From an uncultured Helicobacter sp. (GTDB taxonomy: Bacteria; Campylobacterota; Campylobacteria; Campylobacterales; Helicobacteraceae), in NCBI GenBank assembly GCA_947179285.1, contig CAMXAV010000029.1, positions 1 through 7,178 of the forward strand: 7,178 nucleotides of DNA, in the 5' to 3' direction. Shown here one piece after another: positions 1-7,178 of this stretch; position 1 is the stretch's first letter, and the number at the start of each line of letters is the position of its first letter. The notes below the pieces were generated by a model. It had not been told where the DNA came from and ran no database searches. It was given only the letters and a program-made list of their open reading frames with translations. A program made the position numbers and the translations under genes.

Positions 1-5062
<5,062 letters not shown>

Positions 5063-5065
5063 GTA

Positions 5066-5098
5066 TTGAAAAAGCCCATTTGTGCTAGAATGGACGCT
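5066..5098 (+). promoter_or_regulatory. Putative extended -10 promoter for rpsL-rpsG-fusA
   Basis: A -10 hexamer TAGAAT at 5086-5091 is preceded by TGC at 5083-5085, giving an extended -10 (TGnTAGAAT). A TTGAAA at 5066-5071 resembles a -35 box but sits only 14 nt upstream, which is too close to be a normal -35. In Helicobacter and Campylobacter the housekeeping sigma factor is known to depend on an extended -10 and an AT-rich upstream region rather than a fixed -35, so the match is credible. Transcription would start near 5097-5099, giving a leader of about 25 nt before rpsL. This is inferred from sequence only. Confidence 0.55.
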
Positions 5099-5112
5099 AA
5101 AATTTATTTTCT

Positions 5113-5121
5113 AAGGAAGAG
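5113..5121 (+). promoter_or_regulatory. Ribosome binding site of rpsL
   Basis: AAGGAAGAG is a strong Shine-Dalgarno sequence. The AAGGA core ends 6 nt before the GTG at 5124, which supports GTG as the true start. An ATG at 5122 overlaps the GTG but is in another frame and only 4 nt from the core; that frame stops after seven codons, at the TGA at 5143. Confidence 0.8.
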
Positions 5122-5123
5122 AT

Positions 5124-5507
5124 GTGCCAACGATTAATCAGTTGATTCGCAAGGAAAGAAAGAAAGCGATTAAGAAATCCAAATCGCCCGCATTGGTTGA
5201 ATGCCCCCAAAGAAGGGGCGTTTGCACAAGAGTGTACACCACAACGCCCAAAAAGCCAAACTCGGCATTGCGCAAGGTCGCAAAGGTGCGCCTCACGAGC
5301 GGATTCGAGGTGATTAGCTATATCCCCGGTGAGGGGCATAACCTGCAAGAACACTCGATTGTGCTCATTCGCGGCGGCAGGGTCAAGGACTTGCCCGGTG
5401 TGAAATACCATATCATTCGTGGCGCGCTCGACACAGCGGGCGTGGCGAAGCGCACGGTGTCTCGCAGCAAATATGGTGCGAAAAAAGCCAAAGCGGCTGC
5501 AAAATAA
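5124..5507 (+). CDS. rpsL: 30S ribosomal protein S12
   Basis: S12 (127 aa) sits at the decoding centre of the small ribosomal subunit, contacts 16S rRNA helices 18 and 44, and takes part in tRNA selection and accuracy. The sequence is nearly colinear with the family: [14 protein letters not shown] at the start, [25 protein letters not shown] at 27-51, [10 protein letters not shown] at 69-78, and [14 protein letters not shown] at 83-96. Lysines 43 and 88, the positions most often mutated in streptomycin resistance, are wild type, so the allele predicts sensitivity. D89 is the aspartate that RimO methylthiolates in E. coli; whether it is modified here is unknown. The start is GTG, chosen from the Shine-Dalgarno spacing and the conserved N-terminus. 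The C-terminus is lysine- and alanine-rich ([13 protein letters not shown]), as in relatives. It is the first gene after the putative internal promoter and lies 15 bp before rpsG. Confidence 0.98.
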   Translation: MPTINQLIRKERKKAIKKSKSPALVECPQRRGVCTRVYTTTPKKPNSALRKVAKVRLTSGFEVISYIPGEGHNLQEHSIVLIRGGRVKDLPGVKYHIIRGALDTAGVAKRTVSRSKYGAKKAKAAAK

Positions 5508-5990
<483 letters not shown>

Positions 5991-5998
5991 GAAAAACA

Positions 5999-7178
5999 AT
6001 GTCTCGAAAAATTCCTTTGAATAGAATCCGCAATATCGGCATTGCGGCGCATATCGATGCGGGCAAAACAACAACAACCGAACGCATTTTGTTCTATACA
6101 GGCGTGAGCCACAAGATTGGCGAGGTGCATGACGGCGCAGCGACAATGGACTGGATGGAGCAAGAAAAAGAACGTGGAATCACGATTACTTCTGCCGCAA
6201 CCACATGCTTTTGGAACGACCACCAAATCAACATCATCGACACCCCCGGGCACGTCGACTTCACGATTGAAGTCGAACGCTCGATGCGCGTTCTCGATGG
6301 CGCTGTGGCTGTCTTTTGCTCGGTTGGTGGTGTGCAGCCCCAAAGCGAGACCGTTTGGCGACAGGCAAACAAATACGGCGTTCCACGCATGGTTTTTGTG
6401 AACAAAATGGACAGAATCGGCGCGAATTTTTATAGTGTCGAATCGCAAATCAAAGAGAGGCTCAAGGCAAACCCCGTGCCTGTCGTGATTCCGATTGGCG
6501 CAGAGGACGACTTCAAAGGCGTTGTCGATTTGATTCGCATGAAAGCCATCGTGTGGAATGACGACACAATGGGCGCAAAATACGACCTTGAGGACATTCC
6601 CGCCGATTTAGTCGACAAGGCAAAAGAATACCGCGAAAAAATGGTCGAAGCCGCAGCAGAATCAGACGAAGAGCTCATGGAAAAATACCTCGCGGGCGAG
6701 GAATTGAGCGAAGACGAAATCAAAAAGGGGCTCAAGCTCGGCTGCCATGCGATGAGCATTATCCCCATGCTTTGCGGCTCATCGTTCAAAAACAAGGGCG
6801 TGCAAACATTGCTTGACGCTGTTGTGGAATATCTCCCCGCGCCCACAGAGGTTGCCGACATTCGCGGCGTGAGCGCGAAAGAAGAAGGCAAAGAAGTCTC
6901 TGTGCAATCTGCCGATGATGGCGAGTTTGCTGGCTTGGCATTCAAGATTATGACCGACCCATTCGTGGGGCAGCTCACCTTTGTACGCGTGTATCGCGGC
7001 AAGCTCGAATCGGGCAGCTATGTCTATAACTCGACAAAGGGCAAAAAAGAACGTGTCGGGCGCTTGCTCAAAATGCATGCCAACCGCCGCGAGGACATCA
7101 AAGAAATCTTTGCGGGCGAGATTTGCGCCTTTGTGGGGCTCAAAGAAACACTCACGGGCGACACGCTCTGTTCAGAAA
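5999..7178 (+). CDS. fusA: Translation elongation factor G (EF-G), 5' part; truncated by the window end
   Basis: EF-G is the GTPase that drives ribosomal translocation and, with ribosome recycling factor, splits the ribosome. The frame starts at ATG 5999 and stays open for 393 codons to the window edge; the full protein is usually about 690-705 aa, so roughly 300 residues are missing. All GTPase motifs are present: G1 AHIDAGKT (17-24), switch I with G2 threonine 62 in [14 protein letters not shown]3 DTPGH (81-85), G4 NKMD (135-138), and G5 around GSSFKNKG (260-267). The G' subdomain lies between G4 and G5. Domain II, a beta-barrel, begins near [19 protein letters not shown] and is partly visible, ending after [14 protein letters not shown]. 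The start is supported by the [21 protein letters not shown]-terminus and the AGGA site. It is the third gene of the rpsL-rpsG-fusA unit. Whether tuf follows cannot be seen. Confidence 0.97.
   Translation, partial: MSRKIPLNRIRNIGIAAHIDAGKTTTTERILFYTGVSHKIGEVHDGAATMDWMEQEKERGITITSAATTCFWNDHQINIIDTPGHVDFTIEVERSMRVLDGAVAVFCSVGGVQPQSETVWRQANKYGVPRMVFVNKMDRIGANFYSVESQIKERLKANPVPVVIPIGAEDDFKGVVDLIRMKAIVWNDDTMGAKYDLEDIPADLVDKAKEYREKMVEAAAESDEELMEKYLAGEELSEDEIKKGLKLGCHAMSIIPMLCGSSFKNKGVQTLLDAVVEYLPAPTEVADIRGVSAKEEGKEVSVQSADDGEFAGLAFKIMTDPFVGQLTFVRVYRGKLESGSYVYNSTKGKKERVGRLLKMHANRREDIKEIFAGEICAFVGLKETLTGDTLCSE

Noticed and set aside
5066..5071. TTGAAA as a classical -35 box
   Set aside because: Only 14 nt separate it from TAGAAT, too short for the usual 16-18 nt spacing; the extended -10 is the better explanation.

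Overview
The window lies inside the rpoB/rpoC - str operon region of a Campylobacterota (epsilonproteobacterial) genome, most likely a member of the Helicobacter/Wolinella lineage. The main evidence is that RNA polymerase beta and beta' are read through as one continuous polypeptide. This fusion is a known trait of Helicobacter and Wolinella and is absent from most other bacteria. The protein sequences of rpoBC, rpsL and rpsG also closely resemble what I recall of the Helicobacter pylori proteins, in the same gene order. The base composition is unusual for that group: hand counts of several lines give about 48-63 % G+C, roughly 53 % overall, against about 39 % for H. pylori. I cannot name the species.

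Layout, all on the + strand. Bases 1-5062 are the 3' part of the fused rpoBC gene: the C-terminal end of beta, a short linker around 506-565, then essentially all of beta'. Bases 5063-5123 are a short spacer with a good extended -10 promoter and a strong ribosome binding site. Bases 5124-5507 are rpsL (S12, GTG start). Bases 5523-5990 are rpsG (S7). From 5999 to the window end is the first 393 codons of fusA (EF-G), which runs off the edge. There is no gene-free stretch longer than 61 bp, and I see no tRNA, rRNA, mobile element, CRISPR array or terminator hairpin.

The genes work together as the gene-expression core. RNA polymerase makes the RNA, S12 and S7 are small-subunit proteins at the decoding centre and the head, and EF-G translocates the ribosome. 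The tight spacing (61, 15 and 8 bp) suggests one transcription unit, with an internal promoter that could raise rpsL-rpsG-fusA output relative to rpoBC.

No new biological system is visible in the gene content. The most unusual signal is in the DNA itself. By reading both strands I find no GATC and no GGCC in 7178 bases of about 53 % G+C, although about 25-40 of each would be expected. Synonymous codon choice switches at exactly the places where these words would form. GTAC is also very rare. This looks like avoidance of restriction or methylation targets, imprinted on highly conserved genes.
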